Assembly: GCA_964451375.1 (NCBI GenBank)
Contig: CAYVIN010000005.1
Coordinates: forward strand, 39,726 to 103,725
DNA: 64,000 nucleotides
Source of the DNA: JAGXQV01 sp964451375
GTDB lineage: Bacteria > Pseudomonadota > Gammaproteobacteria > Burkholderiales > Sulfuricellaceae
Direction: 5' to 3'
Below the pieces are notes generated by a model that had not been told where the DNA came from, did no database searches, and worked only from the letters and a program-made list of their open reading frames with translations. A program made the position numbers and the translations under genes. Shown piece by piece: positions 34,116 to 42,537 of the stretch; within the stretch, counting starts at the first letter, position 1; every line of letters starts with the position of its first letter.

Positions 34116-35909
34116 TCACCAGCACTGATTGCTCCAGGTATCCCAAAGTGCTTGGTTGTTTGGGTACGCAATTTTTGCCGCAACACCATAATAAGTGGGT
34201 AGCGCTGCATTGCCATTATCGCTAGCCAATACTAAGTTTTTGAATCCTTCTAGCGCGATATCTGAGAGTGCTGAGACATATTCTTCTGCCGAACATGAAT
34301 CTCCACTTACCAGTCCGCGCCAGTAATGAAGTCCCGCAATAATGGGGTTTCCAGGTGCTAATTTCCTGCTCATATCCAGATAGAACTTCGCCATTCCAGG
34401 TTGATTTAGTTGGTACGCCAGAAGCGCATAGTCAACGTTCAATTTTGGATGAAGTGGGGCGCGTTCATGCGCCTTGTCCAGGCAATTCAGGATTTCAGTC
34501 AGTGGCGCATTTGCAGCTATAAGCAGATGAGCTCGATTCAAAGGCCCTCTGGGTTCAGATGGATCAAGAGATTCATCGACAAATGCGATTCGATCATCGA
34601 AATTTCGGAAAAATTCTGGGTTTCTGGCATCACCGAATGTCTTCAGCATATCTGTGGGGCCGCCCATAAGGGGCACAAAAAAGGTTCTCTGCCTGTCGCT
34701 ACGTGGTGATAGTCGAATGACGATGGAACCGTCTTCTGCACGATCAAGTGCGGCATCTAGCTCGGTTGTTCCGAATTTATCAATAAGTTGGTCGCGTGGA
34801 ATCGACAGTAATTGTTCAATTGCTGGCTTACAGGAGGGCCAATCTCCGTGAAAACTAATATAACCATCAGGCACTGTGAATGGTCGAATTGCGGCAATTT
34901 CGAAAACTGGGCCATGACGCCCCACTTGGCTTCCGCCACCACCTTCGCAAGCGATCTCAAACTCGTAAATGCCTGGATCAGAATTTGAGAAAGCCAACAG
35001 GCTGGAGAGCGCTGCTCCCGGCGCGAGATGGGCTATTTCTTTATTCAAAGGAATGCGTTGCCCTACCTCTTTCAACGCACAATCGGTTCGTAAAATTCCT
35101 GCGCCACCTTTCGGCGTAGTGCAAACCACCCCGAAACTGGGCAAATCTCTACGGCTGAGAACTCGCAAGAACAACCCCTCAACGGATATGATCCCAGTGG
35201 TATTGTTGAACCAGTTGAGAACCATGTCCCCACCGGTCGTTGTCCAGTAGCGGCGCGATTTGTCAGTTGTAGGATCAAGGTCAAACAGCCACGTATATGG
35301 TTCTGTCCAGAACCTTCTGATGGTCAGCCCTGATGCCTGGGCGCGAGCTAGGCAAATCGACTCAAACCAGTCTCGAATTTCGAAGAGATGAACTAATGCG
35401 CTCAATGCGCTTACCGACTCTTCGCCGAGCCAAGCCCTGACTGCCCGAGGGGCAACCGAGAGGAAGCGTATGAATCGGGCACCTGTGATAGGTGTTACAC
35501 CTTGATGAAGAAGGCTGTCCGTTAACGCAATCAAATCGTTACTCATTGACACGTTGCTTAGAAGAACGAGATGCTGATCCACACTTTGTGCTGTGAAATG
35601 CGCTATATCTGCACCGACAATTGGAGGGGTAATTGTTCGCTCCGTGGCAACGTGTTTGCATTGAAAGCGAAACCTGACATCCTGGCCTAAGACAAACCGG
35701 CTGTGCCACACGGCAATAATGTCTTTTCCCTGTTGGCTACCGCGTTTTAACTGCTGGACATCCCCAAACCCGATTTCCTTTAATACATCTACACAAAATT
35801 GTTCAAAGCGTTCGCCATCCAACCCTTTAAGTGCTTTCTCGACACGTTCATAGATCGGGCGTTCGATTTCAAGCAATCGTTGGTGACTAAGAGGCAAATA
35901 GTTGGACAT
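34116..35909 (-). CDS. Mrr-like restriction endonuclease fused to a large unrecognised C-terminal region
   Basis: 597 residues. Residues about 28-150 have the Mrr_cat PD-(D/E)XK pattern: GLDGERFEQFCVDVLKEIGF, then GKD with Asp63 and the QxK signature FQCKH with Gln83/Lys85, followed by ITGARFIRFL-type secondary structure. Residues about 200-470 are beta-rich and unknown; about 490-560 look like TPR helices (DYALLAYQLNQPGMAKFYLD, KLAPGNPIIAG). Base composition is clearly AT-richer than surrounding genes, a sign of transfer. Likely a defence nuclease acting on modified or foreign DNA, with the C-terminal part as sensor (inference). Confidence 0.75.
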   Translation of the reverse strand: MSNYLPLSHQRLLEIERPIYERVEKALKGLDGERFEQFCVDVLKEIGFGDVQQLKRGSQQGKDIIAVWHSRFVLGQDVRFRFQCKHVATERTITPPIVGADIAHFTAQSVDQHLVLLSNVSMSNDLIALTDSLLHQGVTPITGARFIRFLSVAPRAVRAWLGEESVSALSALVHLFEIRDWFESICLARAQASGLTIRRFWTEPYTWLFDLDPTTDKSRRYWTTTGGDMVLNWFNNTTGIISVEGLFLRVLSRRDLPSFGVVCTTPKGGAGILRTDCALKEVGQRIPLNKEIAHLAPGAALSSLLAFSNSDPGIYEFEIACEGGGGSQVGRHGPVFEIAAIRPFTVPDGYISFHGDWPSCKPAIEQLLSIPRDQLIDKFGTTELDAALDRAEDGSIVIRLSPRSDRQRTFFVPLMGGPTDMLKTFGDARNPEFFRNFDDRIAFVDESLDPSEPRGPLNRAHLLIAANAPLTEILNCLDKAHERAPLHPKLNVDYALLAYQLNQPGMAKFYLDMSRKLAPGNPIIAGLHYWRGLVSGDSCSAEEYVSALSDIALEGFKNLVLASDNGNAALPTYYGVAAKIAYPNNQALWDTWSNQCW

Positions 35910-36318
35910 GGCGGCGAGACAATCGTAAACGTAAAATCAAATGCTAAACCGATCTCAGCGAATATTGCTAAAAGCTTTTTTCAGCCTGATTTAAATAGCT
36001 GTCGATCAACTGGAAATGAAGTCCAAATAAATGTTTCTGATAGGGGAAAATTAAGGCTGCGCTTGATACTGCTCAACATTGAATGGCTGCTTATGGCCGG
36101 CTGCTGTCTCTGGAAACGGTTTGTTTGGTCGCCCGTTAAGGCCGATCCCCCCACACCATCCCCCCCCGCCCTCTATTTCCCCCTATACTAGCAGCTACCC
36201 CAGCCCGCCATATCCCCCCGCAAAACCGCCCACTCCGCCCCATTCAACTGCGGTTTCTTGGTAAACTCCCGTGGACTGCATACCTTTGAAATGCAGGGCT
36301 CACAGAGGATAACGACGC
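35910..36318. other. 409-nt gap, AT-rich then C-rich, upstream of nadB
   Basis: Upstream regions of the nuclease gene and nadB. The first 170 nt share the AT-rich composition of the nuclease gene; from about 36140 the sequence becomes markedly C-rich, a sharp change that may mark the boundary of the inserted segment. No gene seen. A GAGGA ribosome site for nadB is at 36305-36309. Confidence 0.5.
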
Positions 36319-38202
36319 ATGACTCGATTCGACGTGGTAATCATCGGCAGCGGCCTGGCCGGTTTGACGGTGGCGCTTAATCTGGCGGAACGCCTGAAGG
36401 TGGCGGTGGTGACCAAACGCGAACTGCTCGACGGTTCCAGCGACTGGGCGCAGGGCGGCATCGCGGCGGTGCTGGCGGGCGATGATTCCAACGAGGCGCA
36501 TATCAAGGACACCCTGATTGCCGGGGCGGGTTTGTGCGATGAAGCGGCGACCCGCTTTGTGGTCGAACACGGCAGTGCCGAAATCGAGTGGCTGATCAAT
36601 CAGGGCGTCGAATTCACCCGCGACAAGGAAAGCCAGCTCGGCTACCACCTCACCCGCGAGGGCGGCCATAGCCACCGGCGTGTGATCCACGCCGCCGACG
36701 CCACCGGTCATGCGGTACAGATGACGCTCTCCGAACGGATTCGCAGCCATCCCAACATCACTCTGCTGGAAAACCACATCGCCGTCGATTTCATCACCGG
36801 CAAAAAGCTTGGTCTGGCGGAAAACCGCTGCCACGGTGTCTATGTCCTCGATAAACACAGCGGCAAGGTGGAAACCTTCGGTGCGCGCCATACCGTGCTC
36901 GCCAGCGGCAGCGCCGGCAAGGCTTACCTGTACACCACCAATCCCGACGTGGCGACCGGCGACGGCATTGCGATGGGCTGGCGCGCCGGGTGCCGGGTGG
37001 CGAACATGGAATTCATCCAGTTCCATCCGACCTGTTTGTACCATCCCCACGCCAAATCCTTCCTGATTACCGAAGCGGTGCGCGGCGAAGGCGGCATCCT
37101 GGTGTTGCCCGACGGCACCCGCTTCATGCCCGCCCACGACCCGCGCGCCGAACTCGCGCCGCGCGACATCGTTGCCCGCGCCATCGACTTCGAGATGAAA
37201 AAGCGCGGCCTGGATTGCGTGTATCTGGACATCTCGCACAAGTCCCCGGAGTTCCTCAAGGAACACTTCCCCAACATCCACGCGCGCTGCCTGGAACTCG
37301 GCATCGACATCACCAGGGAACCGATCCCGGTGGTGCCGGCGGCGCATTACAGTTGCGGCGGCATCGTCGTCGATATGTCGGCGCGCACCGACCTGCCTGG
37401 CCTGTATGCGGTCGGCGAAGTCGCCTGCACCGGCCTGCACGGGGCGAACCGCCTGGCCAGCAACTCGCTGCTGGAGTGTCTGGTGTTCGGCGACGCCGCC
37501 GCCCAGGACATCCTTTCGCAACCCGAGCAACCCGCCCCGGCCCTGCCGGAATGGGATGAATCACGGGTTACCGACGCCGACGAAGAAATCGTCATCTCGC
37601 ACAACTGGGACGAGCTGCGCCGCTTCATGTGGGACTACGTCGGCATCGTGCGCACCAACAAACGCCTGGAGCGCGCCCAGCACCGCATCAAGCTGCTCAC
37701 CGCCGAAATCGACGAATATTATTCCAACTTCCGCGTCAGCAATGACCTCATCGAATTACGCAACCTGGTGCTCACCGCCGACCTGATCGTCCAATGCGCC
37801 ATGCAGCGCAAGGAAAGCCGGGGCCTGCATTTCAGCCGCGACTATCCCGAACTGCTCCCGCAAGCGACCAATACGGTGCTCACCCCCTCCAAATTAGCCG
37901 AGTGCAGGCACATGGACAAACCCACCCTGCGGGTCTGCGTCAACCAGCGCTTCGGGCACGATTCGCCGTCCTGCGGGGCGCACGGCGGCAAGGAAATCCT
38001 GAACCTGCTGCGCGAAGAAGCCGCCCGCCGCAACCTCGACATTGCCATCGAACCACAAATTTGCTTCGGTTTATGCCTGCAAGGCCCCAATGTCCGCCTC
38101 GCACCGGGCGGGCGGTTTTGGCATGGGGTGGGGGCAGGGGATGTTGCGGGGATATTGGATGCGGTGGCGGGGTTGGGAGAGGGCGAGGAAGGCCGTTTGT
38201 GA
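36319..38202 (+). CDS. nadB: L-aspartate oxidase NadB with C-terminal thioredoxin-like [2Fe-2S] ferredoxin domain
   Basis: 627 residues, about 90 longer than usual NadB. Residues 1-535 are a complete L-aspartate oxidase: FAD-binding VVIIGSGLAGLTVAL, SSDWAQGGIAAV, EGGHSHRRVIHA, HYSCGGIVVDM, and the usual ending SRGLHFSRDYPELLP. It makes iminoaspartate for NAD synthesis. The same frame then continues into a Trx-like ferredoxin domain (about 536-627) with Cys540, Cys552, Cys582 and Cys586 (C-x11-C-x29-C-x3-C, QICFGLCLQGPNVRL). An internal ATG at 37912 could allow separate translation. The ferredoxin could accept the electrons from FADH2 when oxygen is low. Confidence 0.9.
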   Translation: MTRFDVVIIGSGLAGLTVALNLAERLKVAVVTKRELLDGSSDWAQGGIAAVLAGDDSNEAHIKDTLIAGAGLCDEAATRFVVEHGSAEIEWLINQGVEFTRDKESQLGYHLTREGGHSHRRVIHAADATGHAVQMTLSERIRSHPNITLLENHIAVDFITGKKLGLAENRCHGVYVLDKHSGKVETFGARHTVLASGSAGKAYLYTTNPDVATGDGIAMGWRAGCRVANMEFIQFHPTCLYHPHAKSFLITEAVRGEGGILVLPDGTRFMPAHDPRAELAPRDIVARAIDFEMKKRGLDCVYLDISHKSPEFLKEHFPNIHARCLELGIDITREPIPVVPAAHYSCGGIVVDMSARTDLPGLYAVGEVACTGLHGANRLASNSLLECLVFGDAAAQDILSQPEQPAPALPEWDESRVTDADEEIVISHNWDELRRFMWDYVGIVRTNKRLERAQHRIKLLTAEIDEYYSNFRVSNDLIELRNLVLTADLIVQCAMQRKESRGLHFSRDYPELLPQATNTVLTPSKLAECRHMDKPTLRVCVNQRFGHDSPSCGAHGGKEILNLLREEAARRNLDIAIEPQICFGLCLQGPNVRLAPGGRFWHGVGAGDVAGILDAVAGLGEGEEGRL

Positions 38203-38203
38203 A

Positions 38204-38536
38204 TTAAGCGTGGGCAGGGTTCCCCGGTTCGACGGACAGCTTCATGCCGACTGCTTTTAGTACGGCAAGCAAGGTTTTCAGGGTTGGGTTGCCGGTTGGG
38301 GAGAGTGAACGATAAAGGGCTTCCCGGCTGATGCCGGCCTGGGACGCGATAGCGGCAAGCCCGCCGTAAGCTTCGGCCACGTCGCGCAGCGCCAGAAGCC
38401 CGGCGGCCCGATTGTTCGGGTCATCCAGTTCTTCCAATGCCGCCTTCAGGTACGCCACCGCGAACTGTCTGTCGGCGCGCAATTCCTCGATTGTTTGGTC
38501 GGAATTGGATACCGACGCATTCCATTTTTTTGTCAT
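38204..38536 (-). CDS. HigA-like addiction-module antidote
   Basis: 110 residues from the ATG at 38536, which overlaps the toxin stop (ATGA). The C-terminal half is a Cro/C1-type helix-turn-helix with GGLAAIASQAGISREALYR and PTLKTLLAVLKAVGMKLSV, as in the putative addiction module antidote family; the N-terminal half carries AVAYLKAALEELDDP. Toxin-first order is typical of HigBA-like pairs. It ends 1 nt from the nadB stop in convergent orientation. Confidence 0.9.
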   Translation of the reverse strand: MTKKWNASVSNSDQTIEELRADRQFAVAYLKAALEELDDPNNRAAGLLALRDVAEAYGGLAAIASQAGISREALYRSLSPTGNPTLKTLLAVLKAVGMKLSVEPGNPAHA

Positions 38537-38856
38537 GAGTTTTTCCTTTTCCACTCCGCCCAGTATTCTTTGGCTTTCTGAATATCTGTTTTCTGCGTCC
38601 CTTTGTCGCCGCCACACAGCAGAACCACAACGGTTTTACCATGTTGCCCAAAATAGACGCGATAACCTGCCCCTATATCCACTCGAAGTTCTGAAACACC
38701 TTCGCCTACCGGTTTGTGATCGCCAAAGTTTCCAGATGCGATCCGATTAAAGCGTATTTGAATCTGCGCCTTGGCGCGGACATCACGTAGCTCCCGTAAC
38801 CAGCCGGTTATCGGAACATCGCCGGTTTCCAACTGAAATCTGAGTATTTCCAGCAT
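38533..38856 (-). CDS. RelE/HigB-type toxin (phage Gp49-like)
   Basis: 107 residues of the RelE/ParE superfamily: LRDVRAKAQIQIRFNRIA, GVSELRVDIGAGYRVYF and LLCGGDKGTQKTDIQKAKEY, the family's typical blocks. A ribosome-dependent mRNA interferase by family knowledge. The two genes overlap by 4 nt, so they form an operon. Confidence 0.9.
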   Translation of the reverse strand: MLEILRFQLETGDVPITGWLRELRDVRAKAQIQIRFNRIASGNFGDHKPVGEGVSELRVDIGAGYRVYFGQHGKTVVVLLCGGDKGTQKTDIQKAKEYWAEWKRKNS

Positions 38857-38885
38857 GTTGTTGATTGTAGTTTATATGTCACAGG

Positions 38886-39341
38886 TTAACAATTGGGGGA
38901 TGCGCCTTTCCCGATTTCCGAACACCCCCACTTCAATCTCACCCTGAGTTTGCGGAAAACCTCGCCATCCACAGCGTCCCGGAGAATCACCGCGTGGCGC
39001 GCCATACGACGGCCTGCGGGACGCAGGTTGAGGATGGTGAGGTAGGGCGCGACGAAACTGCTGCCGAGTAGTTCGGCCTCTTGAGTCATTCCGGCGCGGG
39101 TGGTGAATTCGCAACGGCAATCGGGATAGAGGATGACGGTGACGATGGCGTCGGGGGAGAGCCGCAAGGCGTCGCGGCGCAGCGTCCAGGCCAGGTTTGC
39201 CGCCACCGCCAGAGTGACGGCGAGGCTCAGGAGCGGCGCAACGGGAATGCTCCACAACAGCGCGGCGGCGCAGCCGTGCGATATGGACAGCAGCGCGGTG
39301 AGGCGGCGTGACGGGGTAAGTGCGATATGCAGGGTTTCCAC
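38886..39341 (-). CDS. YgfX-like membrane protein
   Basis: 151 residues from a GTG at 39341, preferred because AAGGA lies 6 nt upstream; a TTG at 39356 is also in frame. Features match YgfX/CptA: N-terminal segment LTPSRRLTALLSISHGCAAA, two adjoining TM helices (about 15-55), then a small beta domain ending VILRDAVDGEVFRKLRVRLKW. In E. coli ygfX is next to sdhE and near ygfZ; here ygfZ is divergent 66 nt away but no sdhE is seen. Role in membrane/cytoskeleton control is debated. Confidence 0.75.
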   Translation of the reverse strand: METLHIALTPSRRLTALLSISHGCAAALLWSIPVAPLLSLAVTLAVAANLAWTLRRDALRLSPDAIVTVILYPDCRCEFTTRAGMTQEAELLGSSFVAPYLTILNLRPAGRRMARHAVILRDAVDGEVFRKLRVRLKWGCSEIGKGASPNC

Positions 39342-39407
39342 GGTTTTCCTTGTCAAAAAAAGCGCGTCGCATTATGTTAGGGGAATCTTATCGATACGTG
39401 AAATCCC

Positions 39408-40421
39408 ATGAACCCAGACTGGAAAAACCACCTCAGCGCCGCCGGCGCAATTTTCGACAACGAGCGCGTCGTTCATTTCGGCAATCCCGCCGCTGAACTG
39501 GCTGCCGCCGCCGCCAGCGCAATGGCCGATTTATCCCATTTCGGCCTGATCGGCCTGGCTGGCGAGGATGCCCAAATTTTTTTGCAGGGCCAGACCACCA
39601 ACGATGTGCGCCAGGTTTCGGATAGCCTGGGCCAGCCGGGGGCGTTATGTACCCACCAGGGACGGATGCTGACGACGTATGTGATGTGGCGCAGCGGCGG
39701 CGAATATTTCATGGCCGTCCCGCCAGGCTTGCGCGAGGGAGTGCAAAAGCGCCTCACCATGTACGTGTTGCGCTCCAAGGTGAAAGTGCGCGACGCCGGG
39801 GCCGATGTGGTGCGTTTCGGCGTGACCGGTGCGGCGGCGCAGGAGGCCTTGCGGGCGGCTTTTGGCGGCTTGCCGGAAACGCCGTGGGGTGTGCTTGCGA
39901 AGGATGGCGCGACGTTGCTCGCCGTGCCGGGCGGGCGTTATGAAATTGCCGCCGATGTCGCGCGCGCAGCACTTTTGTGGGAAACCCTGAGCGCGGTGTG
40001 CCGCCCGGTCGGCGCAGCCTGCTGGGAATGGACGACGATACGCGCCGGACTGCCGACCCTGACCACCGCGACACTGGAACAATTCACCCCGCAAATGACC
40101 AATCTCGAATTACTTGGCGGGGTGAGTTTCACCAAAGGCTGTTACACCGGCCAGGAAGTGGTGGCGCGCACCCAACATCTGGGCAAGGTCAAGCGCCGCC
40201 TGTATCTCGCCCATATTGACGGCGACGCTTCGCCGGCTTCGGGGGATGCGCTGAACGGCACGGATCACGGCACGGTGATCAACGCCGCCCCCGCGCCGGG
40301 TGGCGGTTTCGACCTGCTGGCGGTGATTTCCTGCGATGACCGGGACAAGGCGACTTTGCGCTGGGGCGGAGAAAGCGGCCCGCAATTGCAGTTTCTCGCC
40401 ATGCTTTATGCAGTTTCCTGA
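39408..40421 (+). CDS. ygfZ: Folate-dependent Fe-S maintenance protein YgfZ
   Basis: 337 residues of the GcvT-like YgfZ family, with the signature GVSFTKGCYTGQEVVART at about 237-254 containing the essential Cys in KGCYTGQE. Folate-binding domain in front, short beta barrel behind. Helps assemble or repair Fe-S clusters. Fe-S proteins nearby include IspH and the NadB-ferredoxin fusion. Confidence 0.93.
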   Translation: MNPDWKNHLSAAGAIFDNERVVHFGNPAAELAAAAASAMADLSHFGLIGLAGEDAQIFLQGQTTNDVRQVSDSLGQPGALCTHQGRMLTTYVMWRSGGEYFMAVPPGLREGVQKRLTMYVLRSKVKVRDAGADVVRFGVTGAAAQEALRAAFGGLPETPWGVLAKDGATLLAVPGGRYEIAADVARAALLWETLSAVCRPVGAACWEWTTIRAGLPTLTTATLEQFTPQMTNLELLGGVSFTKGCYTGQEVVARTQHLGKVKRRLYLAHIDGDASPASGDALNGTDHGTVINAAPAPGGGFDLLAVISCDDRDKATLRWGGESGPQLQFLAMLYAVS

Positions 40422-40443
40422 AGGGCAACCCGTTTCTCCATAA

Positions 40444-40469
40444 TGGAGCGCCGGCATCCTGCCGGCAGG
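40444..40469. repeat. Dispersed repeat, partial second copy
   Basis: 26 nt identical to 16361-16386 (from TGGAGCGCCGG to CCGGCAGG) in the gap between ygfZ and the beta-CASP gene. The right inverted arm seen at 16398-16408 is missing here, so this is a truncated or half-unit copy. Confidence 0.7.
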
Positions 40470-40506
40470 CTGGCAATTTACTCACACCAATTCAAAGAAA
40501 AACATC

Positions 40507-41898
40507 ATGCGTATAACCTTTCTCGGCGCATCGCGCGAAGTCACCGGTTCGTGTTATCTGGTTGAAACCGACCGGGTCAAATTCCTGATCGATTGCGGCA
40601 TGTTTCAGGGCGGACGTATCGCCGAACGGCGCAACTGGATGTCCTTCCATTTCGCGCCGCGCGACATTGCCTTTGTACTGTTGACCCATGCCCACATCGA
40701 CCACAGCGGCCTGCTGCCCAAGCTGGTTGCGGAAGGTTTTACCGGGTACGTCTACACCACCACCGCTACCGCCGACCTGATCCGGGTATTGCTGCCGGAT
40801 AGCGCCCATATTCAGGAAATGGAAGCCGAACGCGCCCAGCGCCATCAACATACGCGCCGCCGTGAGGACACCCAGCCGGTCTACACCACCCAGCAGGCGC
40901 TGGAATGCCTGGAACATCTCGCGCCGCAGCAATACGACGCCGAACTGTCGCCGCATCCCGACGTGCGCTGCGTGTTCCGTGAGGCCGGGCATATCCTCGG
41001 TTCGGCGATTATCGAAGTGTGGCTGCAAGAAGACGGCAAACACACCAAACTGGTGTTTTCCGGCGACCTCGGCCAGCCGGGCCGCCCCATCCTGCGCGAC
41101 CCCGCGACTATCCGCGAAGCCGACGTGCTGCTGGTTGAATCGACCTACGGCGACCGGCTCCACAAGGACATGGACTCGACCGTCGAGGAATTCGTCCACG
41201 CCGTCAATGACACTCTGCACCGCAAAAAAGGCAACGTCATCATTCCCTCCTTCGCGGTTGGGCGCACCCAGGAATTGCTGTATTTATTCAACGACCTGAC
41301 CCGCCAGGGACGGTTTCACAACCTGAATGTCTACGTCGATTCGCCGATGGCGACGGAAGCCACCCACATCACCATGCGCCACCCCGAATTGTTCGATGAG
41401 GAAGCCCTCGATCTGGAAGCGTGGCGTATCAAACACCTCGACTTGCTCAACCTGACCTTCACCGGCAGCGCCGAGGAATCCATGGCGCTCAACGACATCC
41501 GGGGCGGCGCGATCATTCTCTCCGCGAGCGGCATGTGCGACGCCGGGCGCATCAAACATCACCTGCGCCACAACCTCAGCCGCCACGAAAATACCATCCT
41601 GATCACCGGCTTCCAGGCGCAAGGTTCGCTAGGGCGGCGTCTCGTGGACGGCGCAAAGCTGGTGCGCATCTTCGGCGAGGAAATCGTGGTGCGCGCCGAC
41701 ATCTACACCATCGGCGGCCTGTCCGCTCACGCCGACCAGGCGGCTTTGCTGCACTGGCTGGCGCAGTTTTCCCGTCCGCCGCGCCACACCTTCGTGGTGC
41801 ATGGCGAAACCGGCGCATCCGAAGCGCTGGCCGGACATATCGAGAAAATGGGCTGGTCGGTATCGTTGCCGGGGCTGGGGGAAGTGTTCAGGGCGTAA
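40507..41898 (+). CDS. MBL-fold / beta-CASP ribonuclease-like protein
   Basis: 463 residues: MBL domain with THAHIDHSGLLP (HxHxDH), beta-CASP domain (about 210-330) and C-terminal RMMBL-like segment with ITGFQAQGSLGRRLVDG and FVVHGET. This CPSF73/YSH1-like family in bacteria includes exo/endoribonucleases acting on RNA. Its metal ligands (HIDH, GHILGSA, SGDLGQPGRP, SAHADQ) are intact. The next gene follows 62 nt downstream. Confidence 0.92.
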   Translation: MRITFLGASREVTGSCYLVETDRVKFLIDCGMFQGGRIAERRNWMSFHFAPRDIAFVLLTHAHIDHSGLLPKLVAEGFTGYVYTTTATADLIRVLLPDSAHIQEMEAERAQRHQHTRRREDTQPVYTTQQALECLEHLAPQQYDAELSPHPDVRCVFREAGHILGSAIIEVWLQEDGKHTKLVFSGDLGQPGRPILRDPATIREADVLLVESTYGDRLHKDMDSTVEEFVHAVNDTLHRKKGNVIIPSFAVGRTQELLYLFNDLTRQGRFHNLNVYVDSPMATEATHITMRHPELFDEEALDLEAWRIKHLDLLNLTFTGSAEESMALNDIRGGAIILSASGMCDAGRIKHHLRHNLSRHENTILITGFQAQGSLGRRLVDGAKLVRIFGEEIVVRADIYTIGGLSAHADQAALLHWLAQFSRPPRHTFVVHGETGASEALAGHIEKMGWSVSLPGLGEVFRA

Positions 41899-41960
41899 CC
41901 GTTGCGCCTGCGCCGGCGGGCTGGGCGGCTTTCGGCCCGTTCATATCGAGGAATATTGGG

Positions 41961-42425
41961 ATGAAGGAAATACGCCGAAAAGACCGGGAAATCCCCACTG
42001 AGGAAGCCTGGGCGATTTTGACCAATGCCGAATTCGGCTATCTTTCAACCGTCTCGGAAGACGGACTGCCCTATGGCGTTCCACTGAGTTATTGTCTTCT
42101 GGACGGTTGCCTCTACTTCCACTGCGCACTGGAAGGAAGAAAAATCGACAACCTCGAAACGAACAGCGCCGTGTCGTTCTGCGCTGTTGGAACAACCCAG
42201 GTATTGCCGGAAAAATTCGGAACCCGCTATGCAAGCGCTATCGTCTCCGGGGTCGCTGAAGAAGTGTTTGACGCAGAAAAGCAAAAGGCGTTGGAGGGGC
42301 TGGTGCGGAAATACTCTGCCGAATATATCGAAAGCGGCGCCAGATATATCGAGGCCCTGACCCACAAGACCCGGGTTTTCAGGATAACCGTCAATCACCT
42401 GTCCGGTAAATCGAGGAAGAAATAG
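41961..42425 (+). CDS. Pyridoxamine 5'-phosphate oxidase-family (NimA-like) flavoprotein
   Basis: 154 residues from the ATG at 41961, with GAGGAA upstream. Split-barrel FMN-binding fold: AWAILTNAEFGYLSTVSEDG, PYGVPLSYCLLDGCLYFHCA, EGRKIDNLETNSAVSF. Resembles NimA and other small PNPOx-like proteins that bind flavin or haem; reduction of nitro compounds is one family activity but the substrate is unknown here. The frame is open far upstream, but that stretch is the shadow of the preceding gene. Confidence 0.87.
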   Translation: MKEIRRKDREIPTEEAWAILTNAEFGYLSTVSEDGLPYGVPLSYCLLDGCLYFHCALEGRKIDNLETNSAVSFCAVGTTQVLPEKFGTRYASAIVSGVAEEVFDAEKQKALEGLVRKYSAEYIESGARYIEALTHKTRVFRITVNHLSGKSRKK

Positions 42426-42537
42426 CAGCTGGGTATGTCGCCAGCTACGCCGTTGGAAACGGCGAAGAACGCTGCGCTCTCTGGCAGGTTAGTGTTTACA
42501 TACCCGGATACGCCCGTGGATAGACGTTCCATGTTTT

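Noticed and set aside
41421..41960. Long N-terminal extension of the PNPOx-like protein
   Set aside because: The extension is an out-of-frame translation of the beta-CASP gene; GAGGAA and ATG at 41961 define the real start.
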